A DNA stretch of 64,000 nucleotides from an uncultured Mycobacteriaceae bacterium (GTDB taxonomy: Bacteria > Actinomycetota > Actinomycetes > Mycobacteriales > Mycobacteriaceae). The DNA lies in NCBI GenBank assembly GCA_902826815.1, contig CADEGF010000001.1:36640-100639 (forward strand), in the 5' to 3' direction. The notes under the pieces were generated by a model that was not told the origin of the DNA, did no database searches, and saw only the letters and a program-made list of their open reading frames with translations. Shown piece after piece: positions 21,523 through 30,533 of the stretch. Both the position numbers and the translations under genes were made by a program. Position 1 is the first letter of the stretch. Each line of letters begins with the position of its first letter.

Positions 21523-22155
21523 GTGACGATCAAACCGCGTGAACAGCTGCCGACCGTACGGGGGCGGCAGACGCAGGCGGCGATCGATGCTGCGGCGCGA
21601 GCGGTCATCGCGCGCAAGGGATTTCTCGCCACCACCGTGTCCGACATCGCCGCAGAGGCAGGCAGGTCGGCGGCGTCGTTCTACAACTATTACGACTCCA
21701 AGGAGTCGATGGTGCGCGAGTGGGTGCAGCGGTTCCTCGCTGACGCCAAGGCCAGCGTGCGCGCGGCGGACAAACCCGACCTGACAAACCGCGAGCGGGC
21801 CCACCTGGCAGCCGCCACGTATTGGTACACCTACCGGGACAAGCTGCCGGAGATCATCAGTGTGTCGCAACTGGCCATGGTCAACGAGGACTTCGCGACG
21901 TACTGGACCGACCTCTCCGCGCTCCCGAACTCGCTGATGGCGGACATGGTCGGGCGCGCCCAGCAAGACGGCTACTGCCCGGGCGACGACGCGAAACTCA
22001 CTGCGCTGGCGCTCGTTTCGATGCTCAACCAATTCTGCTACTACCAGTTTTCCGGAGGCGGCAGGGCGGACGCCGTCGACGACGGGGCCTGCATCACCAC
22101 ACTGGCCAACGTCGTCTACCGGACGATCTACCACAAGGAGACCGGACCCACATGA
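21523..22155 (+). CDS. TetR-family regulator, Rv0273c-like
   Basis: A 210-residue TetR protein. The DNA-binding domain (about 12-60) contains ATTVSDIAAEAGRSAASFYN; the C-terminal domain is helical. The start is GTG at 21523 with a strong GGAGGAGA ribosome-binding site just upstream. Its stop overlaps the ATG of the next gene (ATGA), coupling it to the downstream hydrolase, and fadE6 follows. Neighbour order is that of Rv0273c-Rv0272c-fadE6 in M. tuberculosis, suggesting control of a fatty-acid or ester catabolic unit. Confidence 0.88.
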   Translation: MTIKPREQLPTVRGRQTQAAIDAAARAVIARKGFLATTVSDIAAEAGRSAASFYNYYDSKESMVREWVQRFLADAKASVRAADKPDLTNRERAHLAAATYWYTYRDKLPEIISVSQLAMVNEDFATYWTDLSALPNSLMADMVGRAQQDGYCPGDDAKLTALALVSMLNQFCYYQFSGGGRADAVDDGACITTLANVVYRTIYHKETGPT

Positions 22156-23291
22156 CAAGGACACCGTCATCCGGCACACCTGGAGTGACGCGCGAGTTCA
22201 TCGGGTTGGACTCCCCGACCGCGAGACGCGCAGGCTCGGGCGGACACCCCTGCCAGGGGCTGTATCACCGTGGGGTGGGTCGCAAGCCGAAGGTCGCGAT
22301 GATCGCCGTCCACTATCAGATCGACTTCTCCGAGCACTACCTCGCCGACTACATGGCCACCCGCGGCGTCGGCTTTCTCGGCTGGAACACCCGGTTCCGC
22401 GGCTACGAGAGCAGCTTCATGCTCGATCACGCCCTGGTGGACATCGGCGTCGGGGTTCGCTGGTTACGCGAAGTCCAGGGCGTGGAAACCGTTGTGCTGC
22501 TCGGGAATTCCGGGGGCGGATCTTTGATGGCCGCGTATCAGGCACAGGCGGTGGACCCACACGTGACACCACTGGAAGGGATGCGTCCCGCTGCGGGTCT
22601 CGGCGAACTACCCGCCGCCGACGGGTACGTTGCCAGCGCGGCGCACCCGGGAAGGCCCGACGTCCTGACCGCGTGGATGGATGCGTCGGTCACCGACGAA
22701 AATGACCCCGTTGCAACGGATCCCGAGCTCGATCTGTTCGACCCGAAGAACGGTCCGCCCTACAGCGGGGATTTCCTCACCCGGTACCGGTCGGCTCAGG
22801 TCGCGCGCAACAACGCGATCACCGATTGGGCGGAACGCGAACTCAAGCGCGTCCGGGCGGCCGGGTTCTCCGACCGCCCTTTCACGGTGCTGCGCACATG
22901 GGCCGATCCCCGCATGGTCGACCCCACGCTCGAACCCACCAAGCGCCCCGCGAACATGTGCTACGTCGGCGAGCCGGCGAAGGCCAACCGGTCGACACAC
23001 GGAATCGCGGCCGCGTCGACGCTGCGAAGCTGGCTTGGGATGTGGAGCCTGCGGCACGCACAGACGCGCGCCGAGCCGCATCTGGCACGCATCGACTGCC
23101 CGGCCCTTGTCATCAACGCCGAACAGGACACCGGGGTGTTCCCGTCCGACGCCCAGCGCATCTTCGACGCGCTGGCGAGCAAGGACAAGAAACAGCACGC
23201 CATCGACACCGACCACTACTTCACCACCCCCGGCGCCCGCAGCGAGAAGGCCGACACCATCGCGAAGTGGATCGCGAAGCGGTGGCGCTAG
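22152..23291 (+). CDS. Alpha/beta-hydrolase, Rv0272c-like
   Basis: A 379-residue predicted alpha/beta-hydrolase, the size and place of Rv0272c (about 377). The nucleophile region reads VVLLGNSGGGSLMAAY, with Ser in GNSGGG near residue 121. VINAEQDTGVFP near 320 would supply the acid and DTDHYFTTPG near 355 the His. The start ATG overlaps the TetR stop by four bases. Its neighbour fadE6 suggests a role in acyl substrate supply, such as thioester or ester hydrolysis, but that is inference. Confidence 0.8.
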   Translation: MTRTPSSGTPGVTREFIGLDSPTARRAGSGGHPCQGLYHRGVGRKPKVAMIAVHYQIDFSEHYLADYMATRGVGFLGWNTRFRGYESSFMLDHALVDIGVGVRWLREVQGVETVVLLGNSGGGSLMAAYQAQAVDPHVTPLEGMRPAAGLGELPAADGYVASAAHPGRPDVLTAWMDASVTDENDPVATDPELDLFDPKNGPPYSGDFLTRYRSAQVARNNAITDWAERELKRVRAAGFSDRPFTVLRTWADPRMVDPTLEPTKRPANMCYVGEPAKANRSTHGIAAASTLRSWLGMWSLRHAQTRAEPHLARIDCPALVINAEQDTGVFPSDAQRIFDALASKDKKQHAIDTDHYFTTPGARSEKADTIAKWIAKRWR

Positions 23292-23346
23292 GCGCTCCGA
23301 GTAGTCTCGTTCCCAACCCACCGGTTATTAGGGAAGGCAACTCGGC

Positions 23347-25542
23347 ATGCCCATCGCAGTGATCTCTGAGCACAACGACCTGGCCGATTCGGTTCGGTCC
23401 TTCGTGGCGCGGGTGGCGCCATCGGACGTTCTGCACGAGGCCCTCGAGACGCCGATCTCCAATCCGCCGCCGTACTGGAAGGCGGCCGCCGAGCAGGGCC
23501 TGCAGGGCGTGCACCTCTCCGAAGCCGTAGGGGGACAGGGGTTCGGCATCCTCGAACTCGCGATCGTGCTCGCCGAGTTCGGTTACGGAGCGGTGCCAGG
23601 CCCCTTCGTCCCGTCCGCCATCGCCAGCGCGCTGATCGCCGCACACGACCCCGAAGCCGCGCTGCTGACCGACCTGGCCGCCGGCGAGGTGATCGCCGCT
23701 TACGCGATCGACTCCGGATTGACCGCCACCCGACAGGCCGACGGCCTGGTCATCCGCGGCGAGGTGCGGGCCGTCCCCGCGGCTGCGCAGGCCGCGGTGC
23801 TGGTGCTTCCGGTATCGATCGACAGCGGCGAGGAATGGGTCGTCCTCGACGCCGCCCAGTTGGAGATCGAGCCCGTCAAGAGCGTTGACCCCCTGCGGCC
23901 GCTCGCGCATGTCCGCGCCAATGCCGTCGAGGTCGGCGACGAGCGGGTGCTGAGCAACCTCAGCCGCACCCTTGCCCGTGCACTGATGTCGACGCTGCTG
24001 TCAGCAGAAGCCGTCGGGGTGTCACGGTGGGCGACCGACACCGCGACGGCCTACGCCAAGATCCGCGAACAGTTCGGCAGGCCGATCGGCCAGTTCCAGG
24101 CCATCAAGCACAAGTGTGCCGAGATGATCGCCGACACCGAGCGCGCCACCGCGGCGGTGTGGGATGCGGCGCGAGCGATCGACGAGTCTCGCGAAAGCGG
24201 TTCGGAAGACAGCGCTTTCGAGTTCGCAGCTGCGGTGGCGGCGACTCTTGCACCCGTGGCGGCGCAACGCTGCACCCAGGACTGCATTCAGGTGCACGGC
24301 GGGATCGGCTTCACATGGGAGCACGACACCAACATCTACTACCGGCGTGCCCTTGTGCTGGCTGCCTGCTTCGGCCGCGCCGCCGACTACCCGCAGCAGG
24401 TCGTCGACGTCGCCACCACGACCGGGGTGCGCAAGCTCAACATCGATCTGGACCCGGACACCGAGAAACTGCGCGAAGAGATCCGCACCGAGGTCGCCGC
24501 ACTCAAGGCGCTGTCCGGCGGCCCGGAACGCAATACGGCGATCGCTGAGGGTGGCTGGGTGCAACCGCACCTGCCCAAGCCGTGGGGCCGGGCGTCCGAC
24601 CCCGTCGAGCAGATCATCATCGCCCAGGAGTTCTCCAGCGGCCGGGTCAAGCGCCCGCAGATGGGCATCGCGGCGTGGATCATCCCCTCGATCGTGGCGT
24701 TCGGCACCGACGAGCAGCAGCAGAGGTTCCTTCCGCCGACCTTCCGCGGCGAGATGATCTGGTGCCAGCTGTTTTCCGAGCCCGGGGCCGGATCCGACCT
24801 GGCAGGTCTGTCCACCAAGGCCACCAAGGTCGACGGCGGGTGGCGCATTACCGGGCAGAAGATCTGGACCACCGCGGCGCAGTACTCGCAGTGGGGTGCG
24901 CTGCTGGCGCGCACGGATCCGAGTGCGCCGAAACACAACGGCATCACGTACTTCCTGCTCGATATGCGCAGCGAGGGCGTCGAGGTGAAGCCGCTGCGCG
25001 AGCTCACCGGCAACGCGATGTTCAACACGGTCTTCATCGACGATGTCTTCGTCCCCGACGAGTACGTGCTCGGCGAGGTGGACCGCGGCTGGGAGGTCAG
25101 CCGCAACACCCTCACCGCCGAGCGGGTCTCCATCGGCAGCAGCGAGACGCCGGGGATGGCGAGCCTGGACGGGCTTGTGGAGTTCGTCCGTGACGGCCAG
25201 TTCGACCAGATCGCGCAGAACCGGGTCGGGCGGCTGATCGCCGAGGGTCACGCCGCCAAGATCCTGAACATGCGCTCGACGCTGCTGACGCTCGCCGGTG
25301 GCGACGCCATGCCTGCCGCGGCGATCTCGAAGCTGCTCTCCATGCGCACCGGTCAGGGCTACGCGGAGTTCGCGGTGTCGTCGTTCGGTACCGACGGCGC
25401 GATCGGCGACCCGGAATCACCGCAGGGCAAGTGGGCGGAGCATCTGCTGTACAGCCGCGCCACCACCATTTACGGTGGCACGACGGAGGTGCAGCTCAAC
25501 ATCATCGCCGAGCGGTTGCTGGGGCTTCCCCGCGACCCGTAG
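23347..25542 (+). CDS. fadE6: Acyl-CoA dehydrogenase FadE6 (tandem-domain)
   Basis: A 731-residue protein with two acyl-CoA dehydrogenase modules in tandem, exactly the length recalled for M. tuberculosis FadE6 (Rv0271c). The N-terminal module ends with the family segment VHGGIGFTWEHD near residue 318. The C-terminal module carries FAD and substrate segments such as CQLFSEPGAGSDLAGL near 475 and ends with YGGTTEVQLNIIAERLLGL. Such enzymes oxidise acyl-CoA to enoyl-CoA with FAD. The start ATG at 23347 has GGGAAGG upstream. In M. tuberculosis fadD2 is next door; here an accessory block intervenes. Confidence 0.92.
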   Translation: MPIAVISEHNDLADSVRSFVARVAPSDVLHEALETPISNPPPYWKAAAEQGLQGVHLSEAVGGQGFGILELAIVLAEFGYGAVPGPFVPSAIASALIAAHDPEAALLTDLAAGEVIAAYAIDSGLTATRQADGLVIRGEVRAVPAAAQAAVLVLPVSIDSGEEWVVLDAAQLEIEPVKSVDPLRPLAHVRANAVEVGDERVLSNLSRTLARALMSTLLSAEAVGVSRWATDTATAYAKIREQFGRPIGQFQAIKHKCAEMIADTERATAAVWDAARAIDESRESGSEDSAFEFAAAVAATLAPVAAQRCTQDCIQVHGGIGFTWEHDTNIYYRRALVLAACFGRAADYPQQVVDVATTTGVRKLNIDLDPDTEKLREEIRTEVAALKALSGGPERNTAIAEGGWVQPHLPKPWGRASDPVEQIIIAQEFSSGRVKRPQMGIAAWIIPSIVAFGTDEQQQRFLPPTFRGEMIWCQLFSEPGAGSDLAGLSTKATKVDGGWRITGQKIWTTAAQYSQWGALLARTDPSAPKHNGITYFLLDMRSEGVEVKPLRELTGNAMFNTVFIDDVFVPDEYVLGEVDRGWEVSRNTLTAERVSIGSSETPGMASLDGLVEFVRDGQFDQIAQNRVGRLIAEGHAAKILNMRSTLLTLAGGDAMPAAAISKLLSMRTGQGYAEFAVSSFGTDGAIGDPESPQGKWAEHLLYSRATTIYGGTTEVQLNIIAERLLGLPRDP

Positions 25543-25563
25543 AGGGAGTAGAAAGGCCCGCCG

Positions 25564-26502
25564 ACGGCCAGCAAAGACCCAGGCGTCACGCTTCGACAGC
25601 TGCGTTACTTCGCCGTGCTCGGCGAGGAACTCAACTATCGGCGCTCCGCCGAGCGGTTGTTCATCACCCAACCCGCCCTGTCGACCGCGATCAAACAGCT
25701 CGAGCATCAGCTCGGGGTCATGCTGTTCACCCGCAACACCCGTGAAGTCGCACTGACCGAGCTCGCTGCCGCGTGGCTGCCCAAGGTGCGCGACGCGCTG
25801 GCAGGCATCGACTCGGCCGTCGACGACCTCATCGCGATCTCGGCGCACTACCGCCGCATCCGGCTTGGCTACCTGATCGGAACCGGCGCGGACCTGTTGT
25901 TCCGGCTGGTCCGCCACTTCGAGATGGTGCACCCCGAAATCACCGTGGAGCCGCGGGAATTCGACTTCTCCGATCCCACGGCCGGACTCGCCGACGGAAC
26001 CACCGAGGTCGCCATCATCCGGCCACCGGTCGACCTGCCGGAACACCGGATGTTCATCCTCGACTCCGAGAACTGGGTCGCCTGCCTGCCGAGGGATCAC
26101 CGGCTTGCGCAGCGATCGGAGTTGACGATCGCCGAACTGCTCGACGAGCCGATCGTGGTGGCGCCCGCCACCGCAGGCACCTGGCGGGACTACTGGATGG
26201 CGATGGACGCACGCGACGGCACCCCGCCGAAGATCGCCGCCGTCGCCACCACCTACGAGGAGGAGACGACGACCATCGCGCGCGGCCTCGGCATCAGCTT
26301 CACCAGCGAGGCGAGCGCGCGCCTCTACAACAGACAGGGCATCGCCTATGTGCCGATCACGGATCGGCCGCGTAACTACACGGCACTCGCGTGGCATCCG
26401 GCAGGCCTCAGCCGCGAAGCGGCGGAACTGGTGCAGCACGTCCGCGAGGAATGGAGCTTCGGCGAAGGTAAGCCGGTGGAACGGCCCGCGACCTATTACT
26501 GA
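25564..26502 (+). CDS. LysR-family regulator with non-canonical or lost start codon
   Basis: A LysR-type activator: N-terminal winged helix-turn-helix (TLRQLRYFAVLGEE, then RLFITQPALSTAIKQLE) and a substrate-binding domain to the end. The frame opens after a stop at 25549 and has no ATG, GTG or TTG before GTG 25615, which would cut off the first HTH helix. ACG at 25564 lies 7 bases after GAAAGG and would give ASKDPGVTLRQLRYF, the expected family N-terminus; CTG at 25600 is another option. I chose ACG 25564 on homology and spacing. It is upstream of, and probably activates, the permease and (R)-transaminase genes. Confidence 0.7.
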   Translation, partial: TASKDPGVTLRQLRYFAVLGEELNYRRSAERLFITQPALSTAIKQLEHQLGVMLFTRNTREVALTELAAAWLPKVRDALAGIDSAVDDLIAISAHYRRIRLGYLIGTGADLLFRLVRHFEMVHPEITVEPREFDFSDPTAGLADGTTEVAIIRPPVDLPEHRMFILDSENWVACLPRDHRLAQRSELTIAELLDEPIVVAPATAGTWRDYWMAMDARDGTPPKIAAVATTYEEETTTIARGLGISFTSEASARLYNRQGIAYVPITDRPRNYTALAWHPAGLSREAAELVQHVREEWSFGEGKPVERPATYY

Positions 26503-26510
26503 CTCCACTG

Positions 26511-26525
26511 ATAACCACAGTTTAT
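26511..26525. promoter_or_regulatory. AT-rich promoter region with ATAA-N7-TTAT dyad
   Basis: The 107 bases between lysR and the permease gene are strikingly AT-rich for this genome. ATAACCACAGTTTAT is a 15-base interrupted dyad of the T-N11-A kind bound by LysR proteins. It lies about 85 bases upstream of the permease start. Suggestive only. Confidence 0.35.
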
Positions 26526-26609
26526 TAGTAGATCAGTTATTGGAACTTCCGCCTTGCTGGTCAACGCGGTTTCCTATCAGCACCAATACCCCACCTCGCT
26601 GGAGAAACC

Positions 26610-28112
26610 ATGACCGACGTCGCACCCGCAACTGACGCGAAGGTACCGCCCCCGGCCAACGCCGAGGACGCCAAGCTCGCCGAGCTCGGCTACACACAAC
26701 GGCTCGACCGGTCGGTCGGCACACTGGCGTCGTTCGCGATCGGCTTCGCCACGATCAGCGCCACCACCGCCGTGTTCACCGGATTCGGTGCCGGCTATTT
26801 CACCGCAGGCGCGCCGTTCGTGTGGACGCTGCTTCTTGCGGGCGCTGTATTCGCCCTCTGGGCCTTCATCGCCGCCGACCTGACCGCCAAGCTGCCGCTG
26901 GCCGGTTACTCCTACCAGTGGATCAGCCGCATCAACGGGCCGGACCTTGGCTTCTTCACCGGCTTCATCGCCCTGATGGGCTGGGTATGCGGGATGACCG
27001 GCGTCGGGTTCATCCTGTCGGGTTATCTCGGCGGCCTCTTCGGCTGGAGTATGAGCCAGTCCGCGCAGATCCTTCTCGCCATCGGCGTGGTGCTCCTGTG
27101 CGTGCTGATCAACATCTACGGTGTCCGCTTCGCCACCATGGTCAACAACATTGGGGTGAGCCTCGAGTTGGTCATCACGGTGGGGGCAACCGCACTGGTG
27201 GCGATCATTGCGTTCTCGGCACCCGAGAATCATCAGCCGATCTCGGTACTGTTCACCGGCGGTGAGTCGGGTGACAAGAACTCCTACATGCTGGCCTGGC
27301 TGGCCGCGGCGCTCGGGCCGTTCTTCGGATTGATCGGTGTCGAGTCGGGCGCCGACGTGGCCGAGGAGACCAAGAACGCCCGCCACGTCGTGCCCAAGAC
27401 CATGTTCTACGCGCTGGTGACATCCATCGTGATCGAGCTTTTGATGTACATCGTCTACGTTCTGGCGATCAAGGATCCCGCAGCCGTCGAGGCCAACGCC
27501 GCTGCGCCGATCGAGGAGATCATCAACCAGCAGGCAGGTTCGGTGGTGACGAAAATCGTTGTCGCCGTGGCTTTGACCAATATCCTGGCATGCCTGTTGG
27601 CCAACATCCTTGTCGCCACCCGGCTGACGTACTCGATGGCACGCGACAACATGCTGCCGTTCTCGCACGTGTGGCGGCACGTCTCGGCGAAGACGAAGAC
27701 ACCGACCTACGCAGTGCTCGGGCTCGGCTGCCTGTCGACCGTCCTGCTGCTCTCGGCGCTGGTCAACGAAAAGGCGTTCAATTTCATTATCGGCATCGCG
27801 TCGCTGCTGTTCTTCTTCGTCTACATCTTGCAGACGATCGGCCTACTCATCGGCTACCACATGGGCACCATTCCCGAGGGTGAGCCGGGCACCTTCGATC
27901 TCGGCCGCTGGCGGCTTCCGCTCTACGTCACCTCACTCGTGGTGTTCCTCGCCGTCGCAGTCGCGCTGCTCTTCCTGCCGCAGTTCACCAGCAACAAGTG
28001 GGTGTTCCTTGGCGTGCTCGCCGTCGCTGCCGGATGGTGGGCGACCGGTCTGCGGTCGCGGTTGAGCCGCGGCGATGCAGGGGCGGACTACGCAAAAACC
28101 CACCTGAACTGA
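26610..28112 (+). CDS. APC-superfamily amino acid/amine permease
   Basis: A 500-residue permease with about 12 hydrophobic segments between residues 40 and 485. The first (VGTLASFAIGFATISATTAVF) has the helix-1 character of APC transporters, and GVESGADVAEETKNARHVVPK is the conserved loop of amino acid/choline permeases. It would import an amino acid or amine by proton or sodium symport. It lies between lysR and the (R)-transaminase gene (25-base gap), so it probably supplies that enzyme with its amine substrate. Specificity is not readable. Confidence 0.85.
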   Translation: MTDVAPATDAKVPPPANAEDAKLAELGYTQRLDRSVGTLASFAIGFATISATTAVFTGFGAGYFTAGAPFVWTLLLAGAVFALWAFIAADLTAKLPLAGYSYQWISRINGPDLGFFTGFIALMGWVCGMTGVGFILSGYLGGLFGWSMSQSAQILLAIGVVLLCVLINIYGVRFATMVNNIGVSLELVITVGATALVAIIAFSAPENHQPISVLFTGGESGDKNSYMLAWLAAALGPFFGLIGVESGADVAEETKNARHVVPKTMFYALVTSIVIELLMYIVYVLAIKDPAAVEANAAAPIEEIINQQAGSVVTKIVVAVALTNILACLLANILVATRLTYSMARDNMLPFSHVWRHVSAKTKTPTYAVLGLGCLSTVLLLSALVNEKAFNFIIGIASLLFFFVYILQTIGLLIGYHMGTIPEGEPGTFDLGRWRLPLYVTSLVVFLAVAVALLFLPQFTSNKWVFLGVLAVAAGWWATGLRSRLSRGDAGADYAKTHLN

Positions 28113-28137
28113 AACATCGGAAAGGACAAGAATTCTC

Positions 28138-29157
28138 ATGACCATCACTTCGACCCTCGGCACCTCCAACCTCGTCGCCGTCGAGCCTGGCGCAATCCGG
28201 GAAGACACCCCAACCGGCTCGGTGATCCAATACAGCGACTACGAACTCGACACGTCGAGCCCGTTCGCGGGCGGCGTGGCATGGATCGAAGGCGAATACA
28301 TTCCCGCCGAGGACGCCAGGATCTCGATCTTCGACACCGGCTTCGGCCACTCCGACGTCACCTACACGGTGGCGCACGTGTGGCACGGCAACGTGTTTCG
28401 GCTCGATGACCACCTGGACCGGCTGCTCGACGGCGCGCGAAAGCTGCGGCTCGACACCGGCATGTCCAAGGACGAGCTCGCCGAGATCACCAAGCGCTGC
28501 ATCTCGATGTCGCAGCTGCGCGAGTCGTTCGTCAACCTGACCGTGACGCGGGGCTACGGAAAGAAGAAGGGCGAGAAGGACTTATCCAAACTGACCCATC
28601 AGGTCTACATCTACGCGATCCCCTATTTGTGGGCGTTCCCACCGCACGAGCAGATCTTCGGCACCACCGCGATCGTGCCGCGGCATGTGCGCCGGGCCGG
28701 CCGCAACACCGTCGACCCGACGATCAAGAACTACCAGTGGGGCGACCTGACCGCGGCCAGCTTCGAAGCCAAGGACCGCGGTGCGCGCACGGCGATCCTG
28801 ATGGATTCCGACGGCTGCGTCGCCGAGGGACCCGGTTTCAACGTGGTGGTCGTCAAGGACGGCAAGCTCGCATCGCCGTCACGCAACGCGCTGCCCGGCA
28901 TCACCCGCAAGACCGTATTCGAGCTCGCGGACGCGATGGGGATCGAAGCCACGCTGCGCGACGTCACCAGCCATGAGCTCTATGACGCCGACGAGCTGAT
29001 GGCCGTCACGACGGCCGGCGGTGTCACGCCGATCAATACGCTCGACGGCGAGGCGATCGGCAACGGCGAACCCGGTCCGCTGACGGTGAAGATCCGTGAC
29101 CGGTTCTGGGCGTTGATGGACGAGCCGTCTCCGCTGATCGAAGCGATCGAGTACTGA
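28138..29157 (+). CDS. (R)-selective amine transaminase, PLP fold type IV
   Basis: A 339-residue class IV aminotransferase. From memory it is close along its whole length to the characterised (R)-amine:pyruvate transaminase of Mycobacterium vanbaalenii, sharing for example SNLVAVEPGAIREDTP, ISIFDTGFGHSD and THQVYIYAIPYLWAFPP. The Schiff-base lysine is Lys197 in DPTIKNYQWGD. EGPGFNVVVVKDGKL and TTAGGVTPINTLDG contact the PLP phosphate and carboxylate in the family. It transfers an amino group from (R)-amines to pyruvate or a related keto acid in the cytoplasm. GGAAAGGAC precedes the ATG. The preceding permease suggests amine catabolism; the natural substrate is unknown. Confidence 0.85.
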   Translation: MTITSTLGTSNLVAVEPGAIREDTPTGSVIQYSDYELDTSSPFAGGVAWIEGEYIPAEDARISIFDTGFGHSDVTYTVAHVWHGNVFRLDDHLDRLLDGARKLRLDTGMSKDELAEITKRCISMSQLRESFVNLTVTRGYGKKKGEKDLSKLTHQVYIYAIPYLWAFPPHEQIFGTTAIVPRHVRRAGRNTVDPTIKNYQWGDLTAASFEAKDRGARTAILMDSDGCVAEGPGFNVVVVKDGKLASPSRNALPGITRKTVFELADAMGIEATLRDVTSHELYDADELMAVTTAGGVTPINTLDGEAIGNGEPGPLTVKIRDRFWALMDEPSPLIEAIEY

Positions 29158-29187
29158 AGTTTTTCTGCTCCAGCTACGCTCCGACCC

Positions 29188-29871
29188 ATGATGCGTACCG
29201 TGTCGGCGGCAGTGCTGGCTGCGGGACTGTTGGTCGGTCCCACCGTGATTCCTGCGACCGCCCGTGCCGCCGACGTCTGCTCCGACTTCGGCGGCACGGT
29301 CGAGGCGGACGGGTTGTGCAGGCTGCGCGACGAGAAGCCGAACTACACCCTTGTGATGTCGTTCCCCGTCGATTTCCCTGATCAGGCTGCCGTCGACGAC
29401 TTCGTCAGCCAGACCCGCACCGGCTTCCTCAACGAGACGAAGCGGCCCAACTTCGCGAACGTGCCCTACGAATTGGAGATGCAGGGCATGTTGTGGGCTT
29501 CCGACTCGTCGAGGTCGGTGTCGTTGGAGATCTACGAGGATCTCGGCGGCGCGCATCCGAGCACCTGGTACAAGACCTTCAACTACGACACGGCCGATAG
29601 CCGCTCGATCACCTTCGACGACCTGTTCGCGCCGGGCGCCGACCCGCTGACCGAGATCTTCCCGATCGTCCAGAAGAAGCTCGAGGCCGAGATGGGAATG
29701 CCGACACCGGTTTCCGACAGTGACGGAATGGATCCCTCGCACTATCGGAACTTCGTCGTCACACCCACTGACGTGGTGTTCTTCTTCGACAGGGGCGAGT
29801 TGATGGCCGGTGCGGCAGGCGCGCACACCGTGCACGTGCCGCGCAGCGCGATCCCACCGTTGGCTCTCTGA
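29188..29871 (+). CDS. Secreted DUF3298/RsiV-like protein (MPT64-like)
   Basis: A 227-residue exported protein: an N-terminal signal peptide (about 1-27, cleavage likely after ARA) followed by a DUF3298-type domain as in M. tuberculosis MPT64 and TB22.2. FVVTPTDVVFFFDRGELMAGAAG near the C-terminus is the family's ending. The start ATG is doubled (ATGATG at 29188). Such proteins are secreted to the cell wall or medium; some have reported esterase activity. It is unrelated to the transaminase gene upstream apart from orientation. Confidence 0.75.
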   Translation: MMRTVSAAVLAAGLLVGPTVIPATARAADVCSDFGGTVEADGLCRLRDEKPNYTLVMSFPVDFPDQAAVDDFVSQTRTGFLNETKRPNFANVPYELEMQGMLWASDSSRSVSLEIYEDLGGAHPSTWYKTFNYDTADSRSITFDDLFAPGADPLTEIFPIVQKKLEAEMGMPTPVSDSDGMDPSHYRNFVVTPTDVVFFFDRGELMAGAAGAHTVHVPRSAIPPLAL

Positions 29872-29881
29872 TCGGAGTTAT

Positions 29882-29906
29882 CCTCGAAATAGCTGGCCTT
29901 TCGAGG
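29882..29906 (+). other. Hairpin between secreted-protein genes
   Basis: A perfect 8-base inverted repeat, CCTCGAAA and TTTCGAGG, with a 9-base loop, just after the MPT64-like stop and 18 bases before the next start codon. No U-tract follows, so it is either an unusual terminator or a structure in the leader of the small secreted protein. Confidence 0.55.
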
Positions 29907-29923
29907 TTGTTGGTGGTGATGAA

Positions 29924-30199
29924 ATGAAAAGCATCCGGCAACGAATACTTCACGTGTTGATCGGCGGCGCGGCCGCGGCCGCATTCCTCACCTTCACCCC
30001 CGCCCTGATCACTCAGACGGCCCCGCGGGCCTCGGCTCAGCCATGTGTAAACGGCGTCATCCCGTGGAACCCCTACGTGGTGAACTGCAACCTTCCGAAG
30101 CGCCTACCCAGGGTTCGCGGCGCCGCTCCCGACGCGGGGGCGATCATCGCCTGCCGGGACCATCCCGGCTGCCTGGCCTGGTACGTCAACGGTCCCTGA
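29924..30199 (+). CDS. Small secreted protein
   Basis: A 91-residue product with an N-terminal signal peptide (basic MKSIRQR, hydrophobic core to about residue 30, likely cleavage after ASA near 38). The mature part is about 53 residues with four cysteines (PCVNG, VVNCN, IIACRDHPGC), likely two disulfides. I do not recognise the family. The start ATG at 29924 was chosen because the signal peptide begins there and a GGTGGTGATG stretch precedes it. The next gene starts four bases after its stop, so the two are probably co-transcribed. Confidence 0.65.
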   Translation: MKSIRQRILHVLIGGAAAAAFLTFTPALITQTAPRASAQPCVNGVIPWNPYVVNCNLPKRLPRVRGAAPDAGAIIACRDHPGCLAWYVNGP

Positions 30200-30203
30200 G
30201 AAA

Positions 30204-30524
30204 ATGAGCGACGCCAGAGACGTCGAAAAGCGTTGGCGTGACCCGGCAGAGCTGCGACGCGCGGTCGGTTACGGCCTGTGCGTCATCGTGGTGGCCGGCG
30301 TCGCGTTCGCGGTGTTCGCCGTCGTCGACAAGGGGTCGGTCGTGCTGGCCTCCACCGTGCCCGCGATCCTGTTCCTCGGCGGCGTCGGTGCCCTCGTGAA
30401 GGCATACCGTGTCTGGCGCAAACGCGGAACATGGCCGATCTGGCAGGGCGCAGGATGGTTCCTGCTGACCCTCATGCTGGTGTGCCTGTCGATTCCCTGG
30501 TCAGCGGCGATGTATTCGGCTTGA
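30204..30524 (+). CDS. Small membrane protein, three predicted helices
   Basis: A 106-residue hydrophobic protein with predicted helices at about 18-40, 47-66 and 82-103, joined by a basic loop (KAYRVWRKRGTWP). No family is recognised. It begins four bases after the preceding small secreted gene and ends ten bases before the convergent fadD2 stop. A role with the secreted peptide upstream is possible but not supported by any motif. Confidence 0.6.
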   Translation: MSDARDVEKRWRDPAELRRAVGYGLCVIVVAGVAFAVFAVVDKGSVVLASTVPAILFLGGVGALVKAYRVWRKRGTWPIWQGAGWFLLTLMLVCLSIPWSAAMYSA

Positions 30525-30533
30525 TGTGGTGTG

